Origin: Anisus vortex
Lineage: Eukaryota; Mollusca; Gastropoda; Planorbidae
Length of the DNA stretch: 64,000 nucleotides
Assembly: GCA_949126835.1 (NCBI GenBank)
Contig: OX421498.1
Span: 1-64,000 of the forward strand
Reading direction: 5' to 3'
Shown here: positions 12,176 through 22,560 of the stretch, piece after piece
Layout: every line of letters begins with the position of its first letter
How positions within the stretch are numbered: the stretch's first letter is position 1
Position numbers and translations under genes: made by a program
The notes under the pieces: model-generated
What the model was told of the DNA's origin: nothing
The model's input: the letters and a program-made list of their open reading frames with translations, nothing else
The model's database searches: none

Positions 12176-12912
12176 TGCTTCCACATAAGTCCATTAATTT
12201 TTTATAAATTTTTAAACTCCACACACTAATTTTGTGAAATTACCACAAATACAACTAGTGGCAGTGCAGCACGTTTTGCGTAAAAAACCTTTGGCATATT
12301 AAGTGTTAAGTACTCTATTACGTTTCTGCTTCTATACGTTTGAACGATCTTACTGATTCTGTTATCAGCGTCCACTTACTTTTTGCGTTTCACTGTTGGC
12401 TGGTCTCTACGAACGAATTGTTCATATACCAAGTCACGTCCTTATCTTTTTACTACCCACCCAGTATTCTAAAACACCCATTGTTATCATTAAATCTCTA
12501 AGCATCTTGTCTACGATTGACCTTGGTTTTAATCACTCCCAACTATTTTACAGCAGTCAAGTTATTTGAAAGGTGTGGGCACTGAGTTACTTCATGAACA
12601 TGTGTAGTTATTAGAATTTTGTTGAACGCGTAATTTTCGAATATAGATCTAGGCCTAACGTTCTAAGGGTTGAAAAAAAAAACTTCTCTATTAAGAGGAC
12701 ATATATATATAAATATATCAATAGATAAGCATTTTATGCCCATAAATAGATACTTTAGTCTTTATGCATATATAAAAAAACAAAGTTTTAAAAGTTTAAT
12801 AGTCCTATAAATGCAATAAAGTAGGCCTACATCGTTTGAAATTATTCTTATTTATTATTAGTTTAATTTATTATACAACAAAAAAATAAATGTTTTCCTC
12901 AATTATTTCCTC

Positions 12913-13012
12913 GCGCCAAAACGTCCCGCGCCAAAACGTCCCGCGCCAAAACGTCCCGCGCCAAAACGGCTGCGCCAAAACGGTCGCGCCAAAACGGCTG
13001 CGCCAAAACGTC
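12913..13012. repeat. Subrepeated right terminus of the foldback-like element
   Basis: Seven units of GCGCCAAAACG with short spacers (GTCCC, GCT, GTC) follow each other. They match, in inverted orientation, the units at 8160-8205. The array is GC-rich against an AT-rich surround. Confidence 0.85.
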
Positions 13013-13029
13013 ACGTACCGCTGTACATT

Positions 13030-13499
13030 GGCTCTCTGCGGAGATCAAAGAGGACTTTGTAAAAGTAATTTTCAGAGATCTTGCCGAACCGGACTCAGAT
13101 TTCCAAGTAACAAGACCCAAAAATTCCCTCTCTGACAAGTGGTCAGCGCAGATAAGACGCAAGAAGAATTGCGAAATTCCCCATTACGTAACTATTGAAT
13201 ACGAAGGGGATCCACGCCGCTATCGTCTCTTGCTGACGGTCCCTGGGAGGCGCCAGTGTTGTTATCGGTGTGGCAACGATACACACTGGCCCAACCAGTG
13301 TAGAGCCAGGAGGACCTATGCCACGGTGGCAGCCGACTCTCAAGGCCCCCTTCGACCACTGATGGGCATCCACACCAAGCCCCCCACAATTGATATCCCA
13401 ACCCACCCTCCGCCGCCAGTCCCTGTCGTACAGGAAGATCCCAGTGGACAGGAGAAGAGTAAGGGAGCAACCCTCTTGACCGTCGATAAAACAGGGTGA
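13030..13499 (+). pseudogene. Gag/ORF1-like gene, zinc-knuckle part
   Basis: Continues the frame of the segment ending at 8141 after removal of the insertion. It starts with WLSAEIKEDF, a basic segment, then YEGDPRRYR and a CCHC zinc knuckle CYRCGNDTHWPNQC at about 13262-13303 (C-x2-C-x4-H-x4-C). A proline-rich tail follows, with a TGA at 13497. Knuckles after a short beta-rich segment are usual in retrotransposon gag and LINE ORF1 proteins that bind nucleic acid. The product would be an RNA-binding chaperone of the element. No reverse transcriptase adjoins it. The broken frame makes it a pseudogene. Confidence 0.6.
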
Positions 13500-13617
13500 A
13501 CCTACAGCAATCCACCTCTCAGACCCACAGAAGAATCTGCAGGCCTTTACAACTCCTGCCCGCCCCGATCCTACGCCAGCAATCCACGTCCCTGATCCAC
13601 AGGTAGCACCTTTAAAT

Positions 13618-14214
13618 ATGGGAGTCAAACCTGCTCCCTCGAGCAACGTAATACCGCCTGCATCAGTTATCCAAGAGACCCCTGTGAGAACTTCATCCCC
13701 GGAAAAAAAGCGAACCAAATCAACAAAGCGCCCCTTTCGTTTAATTGCCTCTCCCACGAATCCACGCGAGCCGGCATATCTGGATGAACATGGAGAAATT
13801 CTGTACCAAATGAGATATGGAAAAAATGGGACCTATGTAGGCTATGTCGCCCGAGAGGACCCCTACGCTCCTGATGACCCCAACTATATAGATTATGAAC
13901 GTGCGACAGGAAGGAAACCTCCACAATCAAAGGAAGATATTGACGATTCCAACACCCCAAAGGGGGTAAATCGCAAAATCATACCTTCCTTGAAAGGCTC
14001 CCCTGTTAAAGGAGAGCCACCAAAAACATTAGAGAAGACGGACAAAGGAGAAACGAACAATGCAGACAAAGAAAACCTAAATGAGACCCCAGAGAACGTT
14101 GTCCAACAACCAAGGCACGCCTCTTGGGCCGAAGAAATAGAAGAAGAAGAAGTAGAAACAGACCCCGACAAGACTCCGCCCCGCTTACTAATAGTAATAG
14201 ACATGGAGAAATAA
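13618..14214 (+). pseudogene. Gag/ORF1-like gene, acidic C-terminal part
   Basis: A 198-codon frame downstream of the zinc-knuckle segment, probably the same gene after a frameshift between 13500 and 13617. It has a basic patch (PEKKRTKSTKRP), a tyrosine-rich central part (YLDEHGEILYQMRYGKNG), a lysine/glutamate-rich region and an acidic end (EEIEEEEVETDPDK), with a stop at 14212. I recognise no domain. Clean codon use relative to its flanks and its position support a coding past. It could instead be an independent host exon. Confidence 0.45.
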
Positions 14215-14984
14215 AGCCCTTTTCGAGTCAAACTACAAAATAATTCCACTCTAAAAGTCCAACTAGTGCTAAATACACGTTTAATGGAACTTAAAAAGGT
14301 TATTTTTAGACATTTCTCCCCTTGGATAACATAGCGAAACAAACAAACACACTATGACCAGACGACGAGGACACACATAGCTCACATAGCCATCTAACCA
14401 ATTTCACGCTCGGGTGATTTCGATACACAGAGAGAAACGGTTGCCAGGCGTTGTGCAGGGGAAGGAACTCGGTAACACACTCAGGCCCCTCTTCTACACT
14501 CCTATCCCGTGTTTTAACAATGCATTATTAAGTCTTGCCGTACATGTCTAGACCTAAAACGGATTCTAAACTTTAAAAAGATTTGGTAAACTGTGTATAT
14601 TCAAAGTAATTCGCCTAATTTTGAACATAACTGTACAGTTTTATTTTCTTTTTTAAAAATGTACCCTGTACTTTAACCATGAAATGATAACTTTAGTTTT
14701 GATTTCATTTATCTCCTTTTACCTACGATAACATAACGGAATGTAACGTCTTGTTAACTTTAATTATTTTATCAGCATCCATACTCCATACCCTTTGTAA
14801 TACAACCCCTGCTGGTAGGGGAACAGCAGGTTTCACTAATAGTTATATTTCCTTTCTCACCCCCTTCTTCCTCAGAAATATCGATACACCCTAACCTAAA
14901 TACAATAATGTTTTTTTTTTATCTCCTTCCTGTATGATATAAATGTTAAAAAGAAAACCGTAAAAACTAAGTTTTTATTATAGG
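14215..14984. other. Non-coding spacer after the gag-like segment
   Basis: No gene is visible. Near the right end (14955-14985) lies an inverted copy of the 32-bp flank found at 6870-6901 and 7343-7375 (AATAAAAACTT, then CGGTTTTC). The gag-like block is thus bracketed by inverted copies of this word. Confidence 0.5.
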
Positions 14985-15303
14985 TTAATCTCACTTGTGT
15001 ATCACGTGATGTAAACAAATTTCAGGCGGATGGCAAATCCTATTGTCGATAATTTCGAGGCGTTCATGGCGTTAACAACATTCACACTGAGTTTTAAGCT
15101 TAAAATCAGTACTACCAAAAAATCATTACCAGTGGCTTATTGTCCGATTAAAACCTTGTTTAAATTGGCATGTAGGACAAGTAATACTTGCAATAAAGTT
15201 TCTTATAACTTATAAAGAGTCTTTAGATGCAGTTAGTAAACGAAGATAAATTGACTTTGGGTCTTTGATTAGTTTGATAAATGGAGTAGATCCATAATTC
15301 CAT

Positions 15304-16403
15304 ATGAATATAAGAACATCGTGTGGTCCACTGACGTTGTCCATTTACCAACAATTGAACAAGAAGACATATGAATATCTTATCTATAAAGTAAGCTTTA
15401 ACACTCATCAGCACTTTAAAGCATCGAAGCAGCTTGGAGCTCATAATCAACTAACCTCAGGCTGGGTGAAAGGTATAAATAATAATGAGCCACAAACCCA
15501 AAAGCAGTGAAAACATTATCATTATCTCTGAGGTAAGTTTATTTAAATATAATAATATTTAATATATTATTAAATATTATACTATTTTCATTCTAAATGA
15601 GGATTTGTGTGTGTGTAGTAATTTTATAAGACTTAAGTTAAGACCTAGATCTATATCTATTGAAATTTTAATGCACATGTCACATAGGCCTATTATAATT
15701 ATAATATTATATTATTTATGACATAATTTATGTGCATTATAATTTATAATTCTGATTAGGTCTACAATTCTACATGATGTACTTGACATGCATTTATAAA
15801 AGCATGATAGAGGATAAACCTTATATATATCTTTATGTTATATAAAGAATTTATAGTATTTTATAGGCCTAGACTTTTATTTAACATTTTTTAAAGTTTT
15901 TATAAGAATAAAGATTAGGCATGTAAGTGTAATGTAAATATTAAAAAGACTTTAATATTATTTTAGGCCTAGAAAACTATAGGCCTACTATATCAGTTTG
16001 TTATATAGGCCCATTATACTAATATTTAATATAACATTATTTGTATAGCGCTGCCAACATACATAATTTAAGCTAAGATCGCATTTAACATACAACTAAG
16101 AACACACACATATATAATATAATCTCTAGGGCTCAAGGCTAAGATATATAAAATTAAATTATGATTTAAATTTAATAATATTTATTTATTTATATAAAGG
16201 TACGTTTTGAGTATTGTGACATTGAATTGTAGGCTTATATATTTTAGGATCATTTAATAAAAGGAGTGTATTTGTTTCTTTTTTTTTAAGGTTCACCATT
16301 CCCAGTCACTTACCGTGAAAAACCCTTGAAGCCTTGGGTAATATCTCAGGAGGATGGAACTATTAAATTGTCACTGCACATTGTGACTGCATGGCTGGTC
16401 TAG
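15304..16403 (+). pseudogene. SWIM-zinc-finger protein gene remnant
   Basis: Two exon-like pieces. The first ends at a GTAAGT donor (exon end 15532) and contains HQHFKASKQLGAHNQLTSGW, like the segment before the SWIM finger in the SWIM/YqaJ proteins common in invertebrate genomes. The second begins after a poly-T tract and AAG at 16291, reads KPLKPWVISQEDGTIK, and after a one-base shift gives HCDCMAGL, the CxC half of a SWIM finger. The expected second half (C-x-H) is missing: the sequence turns into a viral Rep fragment at about 16404. A stop at 15508 and the shift show it is dead. Confidence 0.55.
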
Positions 16404-16771
16404 CAGATGTGAAATATGCTTACCAAGGACAGCGTATAGTCCTTTGGGACCTATCAATATCAAGATCCCAACAAGAACACATTACTCATTAACTATGAAG
16501 TGATTGAATCCATCAAAAATGGTGTCTACCTATCTACCAAATATGAATCTGCTATGCGTGTGTTCCCAATAACTTCCAAATACCACATGTTATTATTTTC
16601 TCAAATTGCCCACCAGACCTTAGTAAACTGTCTTACGACAGATAGGATGTGCGAAAAATAGGACTAGAACACACAACCTATGATGATACACCAGTGATGT
16701 TCAACCCAAAAGCAATACAAGATGAACAACAACAAGAACAAGACATTTTAATGACATTGTTAATAAAATAA
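16404..16771 (+). pseudogene. Endogenous CRESS-DNA-virus Rep helicase fragment
   Basis: The translated frames show the C-terminal half of a Rep protein of circular Rep-encoding single-stranded DNA viruses. A Walker B-like VLWDLS lies at about 16438. A stretch around NYEVIESIKNG with KYES follows at about 16490-16555. FSNCPPDLSKLS lies at about 16598-16633, the asparagine-bearing motif C of superfamily 3 helicases. A DR then meets a stop codon where the family has tryptophan. Stops at about 16490 and 16652 and at least one frameshift inactivate it. The N-terminal nuclease domain and Walker A are absent. It is an old viral copy, broken and partial. Confidence 0.7.
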
Positions 16772-17151
16772 CAAACAAAAGTTGTGGTTTTGATTTTTCT
16801 GATTTAATTAACATTGAAAATTAAACTTTTAAAATTTAACAAAGCGTTTTTCAATTGGTTGTCATCGTTGGCTGTACGTTTGAATGTAGAGCACAAGTTA
16901 AGGTTGTCCCTTGTCTTCGTTTTGCAAATGTCATAAAATAGTGAATTCTATACATCAGACAGTCTGCTTCTCCTGATATTCCATACCTAAGCAACATCTG
17001 GTATTAATTAACCGAAGGGTGGGCAGTATCAATGTAAGATATATCAAACCACATAGGCTTATTAAATAGATCCCCAGTAATGCTAAAACTAAAAGGCAAG
17101 TTAAATTGCACAAACACAAGAATCAAGGCTTGAAATGGTCTGTATCACTAC

Positions 17152-17226
17152 CTTTTAATTCATACCCCATATCAATAGTTGGGTCCCAATCAGGATTATG
17201 TTCTTGAACCAAAGTAGCAGGTTTTC
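17152..17226 (-). pseudogene. Exon-like segment of the right arm
   Basis: A 75-bp open segment between a CTAG acceptor and a GTAGTG donor on the minus strand. It reads QEHNPDWDPTIDMGYELK. The pattern PDW-P-x-x-x-GY resembles a segment found downstream of N-terminal domains in invertebrate THAP/SWIM/YqaJ-type proteins, so it may be an exon of the gene whose SWIM part survives in the left arm. The resemblance is recalled, not searched. Confidence 0.4.
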
Positions 17227-18018
17227 CTAGAGGAAAAAAAAAAACCACATTAATTAATTAATATAAATATAGTATTGATGTGGATTATAATATAAATAAC
17301 ACATGGCTCTCTCACTCTCAGACAAAAAGGTTCCCGACCCCTGATATAACACAACAAAAACAAGGACAAAAAAAATATAAATATATAGGCCTAATTGTTA
17401 AATATAAATATAATTGTTAGGCCTATATATAAATTTATATAATTGTTAAAAAATAGATAACTTTTCTTATTGTGTGCCTGCCTCTTTAAACTAGCCTATT
17501 TAAACTGTCAATCTTTAAACTGGAAGGGCATTAAAAAAATCATTATAAAAAAATAAAAATGTGTCATGATTTTATAATTTAATTATTGTGTTAAACGGGA
17601 TTGTTTGAATTATAAAGCTTTGTAGCAAATCTTAAAGATAAACAACTAAATTTTGTTTAGATGTTATATAGTATATAGAATCTAGTAATATAGTAGGCCT
17701 ATAGTCTATAGTCCTATAGGCCTACTCTATACTATAGCCATAGCATAATAAAAGTTGTCTAGTCATTAAGCATATAAGTGTCAAAATATAATTACCCTAG
17801 GCCTAGAAAGTACTAGTAGGCTACTGGACTACAATCGACTGCATTATCATAATCATTAACTACCCTCACAACACTGAGACTAACTGACTCGGTAGGCCTA
17901 CATTCCTACATAGCCTACTAGTAACATACCTACCTTTAATTCATGCATCTAGAATATAAATATGATTAAAGTAAACTTAAGCATAATATAGTCAAAATAT
18001 TCCTAAAAAAAGACTTAC

Positions 18019-18392
18019 CTGAAATGAAATGTTTTGAACACACGCAGGTTCAACATTTGACATTCTCGTGTGTAGGCCTAATGGTTTTTCTGTTTATATT
18101 TCTTAGCCAAAGTCGTCGGCGTCTTACACTTTTATTTAATTCCAAAACACTACTACCTTTGTCCATTATTATTGCTGGTATGTGAAAAAAGGAAATATCA
18201 TTTCCTCTTTTAAATCTGTTGGCACAGCCTTTAATACAACAAGTCTAAACCATGATTTAATACAATAAGTAATAGTATGACTATCTAAATCTAAGCTTTC
18301 TTTAACAGCAGTAATGAAATCGAAAGTAAGTTTTTGCCATCCGTCATGGCGGTACACAGGAATTGATGACGTCAATGAGATTAACCTATACT
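18019..18392 (-). pseudogene. First-exon-like segment of the right arm
   Basis: On the minus strand an ATG at 18375 opens 68 codons reading RHDGWQKLTFDF and SWFRLVVLKAVP, then a stop at 18169. A GTAAGT donor follows at 18018. The DGWQK part matches the inverted left arm near 15028 at the DNA level. I do not recognise a domain. It could be the start of a transposon-borne gene. Confidence 0.35.
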
Positions 18393-18570
18393 CCCTTTAT
18401 TTGCAAACTAAGTTTACCATCAGGTAATTAAATAATTTAGAAGAAATTTTTGTTTAGTCTTCTTATGTAGGGCCTATTAGATATTATTTGAATATCATAC
18501 TTTTTAAGGAACATTGTTACTCACTCTTTAATGATCACTACGGTAGTCCGGAAGATTCCGCATTCTTAAT

Positions 18571-18837
18571 ACGGAGTGATTATACGGCGGATCCGCCGTA
18601 TAACGCTCAGCGTTATTCGGCGGATTTTTGCGTGAACTCCTGACCTATATTATACATAATTGTTTATCTGGTCCTATATGCTTAATTACTTTTTTTTCGT
18701 ACTATTTAGAACAAGGTTTGTTGGACCAATGGTTAGTAGCTTGCGCTGTCAACAGTGGTGACGAAGGTTCAAATCCAGCCAGCTCCGCCAATTTTTTTTT
18801 TTTTAGTATTATAAAAAATACACCGTAATCACTCCGT
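18571..18837. mobile_element. 267-bp palindrome-ended element with tRNA-like core
   Basis: Ends are ACGGAGTGATTA on the left and TAATCACTCCGT on the right. The left part contains the perfect inverted word TACGGCGGATCCGCCGTA. At 18729-18790 the sequence resembles a tRNA: an A-box-like TGGTTAGTAGCTTGCG and, 33 bases on, a B-box GGTTCAAATCC. The acceptor and T stems pair poorly, so it is a tRNA-derived SINE or pseudogene and not a working tRNA. Confidence 0.5.
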
Positions 18838-19194
18838 TCAATTATAGTAAAACGATAAATATTTTTTAGTTAAATTCGTGATTTTTTTGTAAGTAACCAT
18901 TTGTCATTGTTTATAATTAATTCAAACATAAAGGTTACCCTATTTTTATGGCCTATGTCTCTTAATCACAATTAGAAATTGATGTTACGGTTAGGCCCGG
19001 TTAGGGTTAGGACTTAGCTAGGAATATGATCCTAATTAAAAGCCTATAGAGTCACTATAGACTATAGAATAGAATATAAAGTTTTAAGTCATAAGTATAG
19101 CCCAACTCTCACAATTTTTCGTAAATTCGGTATTATACACTTTCGGCTGTTTGAATAACGCTTCCCAAAAATTAGTGCTTCGCGTTGTAGGCAG

Positions 19195-19290
19195 TGGAAA
19201 AGATCCTGTATAATATAGGTCACGAGTTCACGCAAAAATCCGCCGTATAACGCTGGGCGTTATACGGCGGATCCGCCTTATAACGCCTCC
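19195..19290. repeat. Inverted copy of the palindromic end
   Basis: The sequence TATAATATAGGTCA, GTTCACGCAAAAATCCGCC and GGCGGATCCGCC recurs here in inverted orientation relative to 18590-18655. The two sites bracket about 540 bp, suggesting the ends of a longer palindromic element inside the third MITE copy. Confidence 0.65.
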
Positions 19291-19775
19291 CTTCTTAATA
19301 TTTCTTCCATTGCTGGCAAATTGCAAAAGACTTTATCCTGTAGGCCTACCTTAGAACAGTCGAGTTCCTCTATTCGAATTCCTTCGAGTGATCTCAGAGC
19401 GCAACGTTTAATGATTTCACTACAAAACTAAAATTTCGAATCGGTAATGTCGGCAAATACATATCTAATTATAACGATTGCGCATTTTTTTTTTTATGTG
19501 TGAAGCATAATTTTTTTTCTAGCTTTGCGCCGAAAAACTATAAAAAGTTGCACAGGCATTTCTCTTATACTTTCCTTTAAAGAAATGAATATTGTCATAA
19601 GTGTAGTATTATTAAGTTGTTTTAACTGAAAATTTGATAGAATGTATTGTTAGTCGGGGCAAGTCTGCTGTTCAAATTTCCACGGGAAGTGGTCGAAAAA
19701 TCGAAGCTAATTCTTGCACGACGATTGCTTGCAACCAGACAGACAGACAGAAATTACAACTTAAAATAAAGGAAG

Positions 19776-21330
19776 TAAAAATGCATTTTAATGGTTCCAT
19801 AAAATAAGTTTCATGTTATTTTCTTTTTTAAAAGGATACCCGAGAAAAACGAAAATAAGACTACTTCCAATATCCAAACAAATGGAAAAAAAACTATAGA
19901 ATATATAATGTACATGACTTTTTACTGCTGTCTTGGTTAAAGTTAAACTGGTTTTGTTTTAGCAAATTAATAAAATAAAATAAAAATGTCTTCTATCCCT
20001 TTTCAAAATGTGAACTCTCATGTTTTCTAATTTATACATATATAAAACAAATTATTGAAGTATGATTTTAGCTGAAAATTTCTCCGACTATAAAAAGTAG
20101 CATCTACACCCTAATAAGGGACATAATCATAAAAATGTTTGATATACACGTCTCTTTGTTGTCTTCTATCCCTTTATTTTGTACAAATCTATGGAAATCT
20201 CTTTGTATCCTGTCTCTTTATTTTAAAAACATTTGAACTATGAATGTATTATCATTTTAAAACAAATAATAAAAAAATAGTTAAATTATTTTAACTAAGT
20301 ATGAAAGCTGAGAATGAATGGAACTATTGTGTAATAAACAGAACGAATGAAGTGAAAGTTGGATTATTTAATTAAGGAAAAAATCTCCTTCAATACATTT
20401 TTTTCTTCTATCACCTTAAAAATGTGTTTAAATTGTTCCTCTATCCCCTTTTTTATGCAAAATCATAAAACTGATATTGTACATGCAAAAATGATAATAA
20501 ACACTTTTGAAAACGAGAGTATATCTCAGTTATTCTGTGATCAAACATTAAATAATTAATATCTATTAGGCTACTAGAATAATTTCTTGACAACTAAATT
20601 CAAATGTTGATAACTATTAATTAGTATTAATGTGTAAGTTGAGTAATGAAATTGTGTATTAGCTAAACATTTTTTTAAAGCGGATAATAACAAACAGGTT
20701 TTTTTTTTATTATATATAAAACACTTTAATGAATTTCTCTATTTCGCTCCTTTTCGTTTGGTCTTGGTCTTGCTACGGCACTAAATAAATTGTCTTATAA
20801 AAAAAATATAGTTGATCAGTTTGACTTTCACGCTGTTGGCACGCTGAGTGATTCAAAATGATTTTAATACATTAAATTGTTGAAAATCAATTTGAAAAAA
20901 AATAATTAGAAACAGCATACAATGTGCTTTGTGGCTTGTTAAAATTATTAATTAATTAACTAATTTTTTCCAGATAAGGCCCTTTTTTTTCGAAAATGGT
21001 CGTAGGGGGAGCCGCTCCCCCTGCCCCCCCCCCCCCCCCCTGGCTACGCTACTGGTCAAGTATCCCGGTTAGCAGAGAATTACACTAGTCGAGGCGCAAG
21101 TTTTATTGCTGAGTCACACGACAGATAAAGGCGGTTCAAAGTCTACGCGGTTGCACTGAAAGGTTCTAAGTCTACGCGGTTGCACTGAAAGGCTCCTTCG
21201 TAGATTGCTCATGTGGGCGTCAAAAGACAACTATGAGTCAAGGATGACACCTAGTTTTTTTTACCTTTAGAATGACACCCAGGTTTTTTTACCTTTAGGA
21301 TGACACCCAGGTTTTAATTTACCTTTTCTA
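19776..21330. other. AT-rich intergenic DNA
   Basis: No gene is seen. A GC-rich island at 20995-21060 (AGCCGCTCCCC, an 18-C run and GCTACGCTACTGG) looks like the end of a MITE. At 21130-21190 a 30-bp word containing GTCTACGCGGTTGCACTGAA is present twice. At 21235-21330 a unit containing ATGACACCCAGG occurs three times. Confidence 0.5.
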
Positions 21331-21640
21331 CAGAGCCGTATTTAGGATTGTGGGGGCCCTGTTGACTAATTTATGTGGGGGTAGCTCGTGGCCTCACTCT
21401 GCCTTCCAAATAATTCAGAAAAGTGCAGTTAATTAATGGTACATTCTGTAAAATCATAAATTGTATGTTGCGCTTAGCTTGGTTAAACTGGAGCGCTAAA
21501 CATTTCAGGGGAATAATTTTTGAATAAATTACTTTTATTTTACATTTTCAACTAAAAAATGAGGATGCCACTAAAAAAATTTTTTTTTTGTGATGTGTGG
21601 GGGCCCCTGTTCCAATGGAACATGCCTAAATACGCCACTG
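21331..21640. mobile_element. hAT-like MITE
   Basis: The left end is CAGAGCCGTATTTAGG and the right end, read inward, CAGTGGCGTATTTAGG, giving near-matching 16-bp inverted termini of hAT type. GGGGGCCC words lie inside each end. It is 310 bp long without coding capacity. No clear 8-bp duplication is visible at the flanks. Confidence 0.6.
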
Positions 21641-21686
21641 GTCAGGCAGTTCACAACCATCTGTGTTAGTGTTAGCCTACCGAACC

Positions 21687-21866
21687 CTCAACTTTAGACC
21701 TATTGTTTCAACTTTAGACCTATTGCTTCAACTTTAGACCTATTGTTTCAACTTTAGACCTATTGCTTCAACTTTAGACCTATTGCTTCAACTTTAGACC
21801 TATTGCTTCAACTTTAGACCTATTACTTCAACTTTAGACCTATTGTTTCAACTTTAGACCTGTTGT
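21687..21866. repeat. 21-bp minisatellite, nine copies
   Basis: CAACTTTAGACCTATTG followed by CTT, TTT or a close variant repeats nine times with little divergence. It is unrelated to the satellite at the left of the window. Confidence 0.9.
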
Positions 21867-21944
21867 TTTTGGATAAACTAAGTAAGACATTTTATTATTT
21901 CTATTTTAATAAACGAAAATCAAGCAATACAATTAAAGAAAATA

Positions 21945-22560
21945 TATAAGATAAGATTTCTTAATTGATCCAAAAGGTAACGTGGTTTGATTACAGTGCA
22001 TTATAATATAACAAGAACACAAGCACAACCAGAACAAATAGGGCCTACAACACACACACATACTGGTACACACTAGTGACACTAGTCATCTTCAAACCTG
22101 CAAAACACGCATCTGGCTCTTGATTATGCTTTAGTCATGAGCAGCGTTGTACCTTTCAGTTCGGGCTCTGATTGACAAGAGTGGGCCACTACGTAATTGT
22201 AAAATGGATGCGTGCTATCTTTTATTTTCTCCACTTTGCAGAGGCATAGTTATTGAAATAGTTCATCTAGGAAAAGCAGGGTCATTTCTCACAATTTGTA
22301 TGACTTTTGACGCTCTTTTTATATATAAGAGTATCCAAACGGCGTTTCAGTTTTGATGACAAGTTTCCTTTCCAGCAAGTTATTGCATACATTAACAGGT
22401 TTTGTATAGCTGCATTGTAAAAGTGATTTATGTTGTTTTTTTTATTCCAAAGTTGTTTAATTTATAAAGAGTCTTTGTCTTTCTTTGCTAGAACTTCAAG
22501 GTGGTCGTCCCATGAAAGTTTGCTGTTTAGGGTGATAGCAAGATATTTATATCAAACATT
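21945..22560 (-). pseudogene. LINE reverse-transcriptase C-terminal remnant
   Basis: On the minus strand, readable pieces include LNSKLSWDDHLEVLAKK near 22530-22490 and FYNAAIQNLLMYAITCW with KLKRRLDTL near 22425-22320. These match the segment after the palm domain in non-LTR reverse transcriptases (a W-x-x-H block, then an FY-x-x-I block). Frameshifts separate the pieces. The sequence toward 21945 ends in a repeated AATCTTATCTTAT-like tail typical of LINE 3' ends. It lies downstream of POLD1 on the same strand. Confidence 0.65.

Larger units (their letters stand above)
8565..12305 (+). mobile_element. Degenerate piggyBac element nested in the foldback element
   Basis: A 3741-bp element flanked by TTAA (8561-8564 and 12306-12309). 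Its inverted ends are CACTTAACATGCCAAA on the left and, read inward from the right, CACTTAATATGCCAAA. TTAA targets and a recognisable transposase remnant at 9360-10960 identify piggyBac. It sits wholly inside the 8151-13020 element, so it arrived later. About 1 kb of direct repeats with E-box and octamer words lies between the transposase and the right end. Confidence 0.85.
8151..13020. mobile_element. Foldback/Mutator-like element with subrepeated inverted ends
   Basis: This 4870-bp insertion is bounded by CTGTACATT duplications. Its ends are inverted repeats made of GCGCCAAAACG subunits: at least three inverted subunits at 8160-8205 and seven at 15- or 14-bp spacing in 12913-13012. The outermost bases are CGAAGCAGGACG and, read inward from the right, CGGTACGTGACG. 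No transposase of its own was found. Without the piggyBac nested inside it is about 1.13 kb, so it was a short non-autonomous element. Tandemly subrepeated ends plus a 9-bp duplication suggest a Mutator-type or foldback family. The family call is inference; the insertion itself is well supported. Confidence 0.75.
14986..18388. mobile_element. Block with two diverged facing arms
   Basis: The left end reads TAGGTTAATCTCA and the right end, on the minus strand, TAGGTTAATCTCA as well. Inside, both arms share CGGATGGCAAA and, about 100 bases further in, TTATTGT and TTGTTTA-like words in the same order. The two arms look like diverged copies of the 5' part of one gene or element in inverted orientation. 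The left arm carries SWIM-type and Rep-type fragments and the right arm carries two exon-like pieces. Whether this is one transposon or a local inverted duplication cannot be settled by eye. Confidence 0.5.
18391..19775 (-). mobile_element. TA-flanked MITE, copy 3, interrupted
   Basis: On the minus strand this copy begins at 19775 (CTTCCTTTATTTT) and ends at 18391 (ATAAAGGGAG), with TA on both sides. It matches copies 1 and 2 at 19505-19775 and 18391-18438. The roughly 1.06 kb between does not match them and is an insertion rich in ATCCGCC palindromes. It is more diverged than the other copies. Confidence 0.65.

Noticed and set aside
13143..13757. 204-codon minus-strand frame
   Set aside because: It is opposite the zinc-knuckle gag-like segment and has no recognisable motif; a shadow.
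18729..18790. tRNA gene
   Set aside because: A and B boxes are present, but the acceptor and T stems pair poorly and it sits inside a mobile element.
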